DNA from: Nymphaea colorata
Lineage: Eukaryota > Streptophyta > Magnoliopsida > Nymphaeales > Nymphaeaceae
Reading direction: 5' to 3'
DNA: 64,000 nt
NCBI RefSeq assembly: GCF_008831285.2
Contig: NC_045139.1
Location: 24,408,412 to 24,472,411 of the forward strand
Shown piece by piece: positions 61,375 to 64,000 of the stretch. Under the pieces are notes generated by a model. It saw only the letters and a list, made by a program, of their open reading frames with translations, was not told the DNA's origin and did not search any database. The translations under genes and the position numbers were made by a program. Numbering within the stretch: the first letter of the stretch is position 1; each line of letters starts with the position of its first letter.

Positions 61375-61832
61375 TTCCGAGTTGAGTCGAACTGGAGATT
61401 GGCCAGACTCGGGCTTACTCTAGCTCAAAAAATTTGACAAGCTCAAGCTCGAGCTGGACTAGACTATACAAAATCGAGCTCGAACTCGATTCGTTTAAGC
61501 GTTAACTCGTTTGACGTTAACTTGTGTAAGCATTAACTCGTTTAATTCGTGTAAGCATTAACTCACGTAACTTGTGAAAATTTGTCTTTACCCTAAAAAT
61601 TAAAACCGGTGAACTCGTATTAACATTATTATATAAAGTATCTCGGTTTGCGAGTTTAGTCGAGCATAACTGAGTCGAGTTCTTGAAACTCGAACTCAAC
61701 TCATTTATCATTTCAAGTATCTTTGTGAGGTCGAACTTGGCTCATTTATAAATGAGTTGAGTACGAACCCAGTTTTTTCGAACGAGTTTTGAGTCGAGCC
61801 CAAGTTAGCTTGTCTCATTGTGCAACCCTATG
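61375..61832. repeat. Dispersed GAGTTGAG/CTCGAG repeat, copy C
   Basis: Dense in CTCGAGCTCG-, GTTAACTCGTTT- and GAGTCGAG-type words; ends TTGTGCAACCCTA. Confidence 0.5.
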
Positions 61833-61885
61833 TATTTGTGGTCAGCTGTCTACTGTTACCTAATGACAGCTTTTAGTAGCAGCTT

Positions 61886-61891
<6 letters not shown>

Positions 61892-61947
<56 letters not shown>
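61892..61947. repeat. TA microsatellite
   Basis: About 56 bp of uninterrupted TA. Confidence 0.95.
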
Positions 61948-61951
<4 letters not shown>

Positions 61952-62350
61952 GAATTGGAGTTGTCCAACTGTCTACTATTACCTAATGACAAAATATTTA
62001 AAACATTGTTGTTAAAAACCGAATGCTGTGGAATGATAAAATATTTCAAAAGTGTTGCTGAAAACGCCACTCAATGGATGCATTAACAATGATTTAAAGT
62101 ATCTTTTTGATAGTTTATGGTATATATATTTAACTATAAATTTTAAATATTTAGCCATCTCACAACATTACTTCGAAACATCACAACATTACTTCGAAAC
62201 ATATATAGCCGGTCTCATTTTTAGGTCCAATCTTACCCGTCTTGTGGTTGAGATAGAATTGCACTGTAAGAGGAAAAGTTGGTCAGAAATAAAGAGGTGA
62301 AAAAATCGGTCCCGAAGCTGAACTGGCTCAGCCTATATATTCCTCTCTCT

Positions 62351-62353
<3 letters not shown>

Positions 62354-62392
<39 letters not shown>
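62354..62392. repeat. GA microsatellite
   Basis: About 39 bp of GA repeats. Confidence 0.95.
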
Positions 62393-62396
<4 letters not shown>

Positions 62397-62519
62397 TGGC
62401 TGTCTGCCGTGCTGCCAAGTTTTTCATTTGCTTTTGAAATCTGATCACACACACATGGAATTGAAAAATCGTGAATTTTTAATGCGTAAATTAATTAACC
62501 ATATTTTATTAAAAACCGG

Positions 62520-62850
62520 AACTTTAGTGTGTCACACAAGACAAGACAAGACGCGTCTTTTTGAAAAAAAAACACGCGTATAATATGTCAAAAATGCTCA
62601 GACGTATTAAACGTTAAAAAGACGCATTTTTAAAAAAAAAAAATGCCAGAAAATAAAAAACGTGAATAAAATATGTATTATATGTGTTTTTTTATATTCT
62701 TTATTATTTTTTATTTTTTATAATTTTTAAGATTTATTTAATGTTTTAAATTTTTAAAAAATTTGCCAAGATTTTTCCATTTTATTCTTAAGATATACAA
62801 CTTTGTCACAGTCTTTTTTCTTGCCGTGCACATTTTTTATGACAATTAGA
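62520..62850 (-). repeat. AT-rich dispersed repeat, inverted relative of copy 3
   Basis: Contains GCCAGAAAATAAAAAACGTG, TTTAATGTTTTAAATTTTTA and GATATACAACTTTGTC, each the near reverse complement of blocks at 36040-36355. Confidence 0.65.
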
Positions 62851-64000
62851 CCATTGAATTTTAACCTCTTACAAAATCAAAATTTAGACCGTGGCCATAT
62901 TTATATGGCTAGATCTGTAAACAAAATCGTTTGAATCGGGCCAAAATTGTTCAAACATTCTCACGTACTCAAACACAACACATTTCAAAATATGAAGCTT
63001 GGTGGCTGGTGCCTCCATCGAAAAGGGGGAAGCTCTTTGAAGTAACTCCTGTATGGTATTCCAGCATCTCCCTCCATTTATAATAAAACTTTTACCCTCT
63101 AAACAATTTAATTTGACATTTGGGGGTTGTCTAGAAGTAGGGACACTCTATAAATGTTTCATTACACATAAAACATTCACTTTTCAAAACAATTTATCTT
63201 GATCAGAGACACTATGTGAATGTTTCATGAATTTGTTTCAAAGATTGGGTCAGGTTCGTAAAACATTAATTATAGTTTTTCATAAATCTACCCAAAAACA
63301 ATCATAAAGTATCCTTCCTACCAAACTACTCTTGGCCGTCCAAATTCGATCTGCCTTTGCGCATTTTAATCTTCCTACTATAACCTTAATTAAGTCAGGG
63401 AAATAGTTGGCCACTCTGACCATTGGCAAAAGTATCACCTTGACCCAGTAGCAGGGATACATGGCCGCTGCCAAACCAGACCTTCTAAAATTTCATTGGG
63501 ATTGAGGCTGGACTCGGGTTTAGTCACATCCAAGGCCCACAGCTGATCGGAGCCAGCGATCTGACAAAAAATATTCTTGGCTCCACCACTGGTGGAAGGG
63601 ATGAATTTCAATGTCCATAGGTTGTTACGTGCTAGGAACAACACGGGGAGACTTGCACATCATTCTTTACTCTAAAACATTTGGTCATGACCTTCATTAT
63701 GCTGGTGTTGAAATATTTTATCTGATCTTTAAGCAAACAACCACACCTTCCATACGATCCAAACAAGTGAACAATTGAGAATATTTGACTAGAAAGTGGA
63801 TGTGACCCAGATGCTTCAAAATCATAGATTTGGTAAATTTAATGTCATTTGTCTCTTATGGGTCTTTTACTGTGGATCTGTGTAGATCCAATCGACCATA
63901 GATCTTACATTCTTTTGCATAAATGTATATGAATTAAATGCTTTCAATAGGCCTAACCAGAAGGGTACGACGTGGTTGCGAAGACATTATAAATGCACTG

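Larger units (their letters stand above)
58270..64000. other. 3' flank of WRKY gene and repeat-rich intergenic DNA
   Basis: No gene supported. Contains TA repeats (about 59000-59022, 59465-59482, 61892-61947), an 83-bp tandem duplication (60044-60209), a MITE candidate (60480-60879), a GAGTTGAG-type repeat (61375-61832), a GA repeat (62354-62392) and an inverted copy of the AT-rich family (62520-62850). Minus-strand open frames at 63280-63644 read partly protein-like but match nothing I know. Confidence 0.5.

Noticed and set aside
63280..63644. Minus-strand frames with protein-like composition
   Set aside because: They could be a transposon or gene fragment, but I recognise no motif and no continuation, so no gene is claimed.

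Overview
The window is nuclear DNA of a flowering plant: low-GC sequence, multi-exon genes with GT-AG introns up to 10 kb, plant-specific families (ZF-HD, WRKY, CITRX/TRX z, Tic22-like), LTR retrotransposons primed by initiator tRNA-Met, degenerate L1-type LINEs and many TA/GA microsatellites. I cannot name the species.

Host genes. (1) A zinc-finger homeodomain gene on the minus strand (477-1258) has both domains but is split by a one-base frameshift. (2) A glyoxalase-I/VOC-like gene on the plus strand (5616-9117) has three exons and encodes 200 aa. (3) A CITRX/thioredoxin-z gene on the minus strand (9718-13164) has four exons and encodes 172 aa; it converges on the glyoxalase gene. (4) A Tic22-like gene on the plus strand (32244-52442) has nine exons and encodes 543 aa; its third intron carries a complete, very young copia element. 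(5) A group IIe WRKY gene on the plus strand (56873-58269) has three exons and encodes 345 aa. In all four spliced genes the exon phases join exactly.

Transposon country, 13.7-30.2 kb. A decayed minus-strand LINE (A) is split by one 4449-bp block with a 5-bp target duplication (GGCCC). That block is odd: a minus-strand chromovirus derivative with gag, zinc knuckle, protease and a C-terminal chromodomain but no reverse transcriptase or integrase core, joined tail-out to a small plus-strand LTR element with no recognisable protein. A second decayed LINE (B, plus strand) has its reverse transcriptase split by a 3011-bp LTR with CTTCT target duplications. A broken piece of an ADR1/RPW8-type NLR lies inside the span of LINE B.

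37.9-43.2 kb: a copia element with 249-bp LTRs differing at one base, a PBS, a PPT and an open 1441-codon gag-pol. The surrounding introns hold several copies of an AT-rich repeat ending in a TTTGTGAC motif, also found near 62.5 kb.

52.4-56.7 kb and 58.3-64.0 kb hold no gene I can support, only microsatellites, a tandem duplication, a MITE candidate and dispersed repeats. No CRISPR array, operon or rRNA/tRNA gene was seen. All coordinates and matches come from reading by eye; no database search was run.
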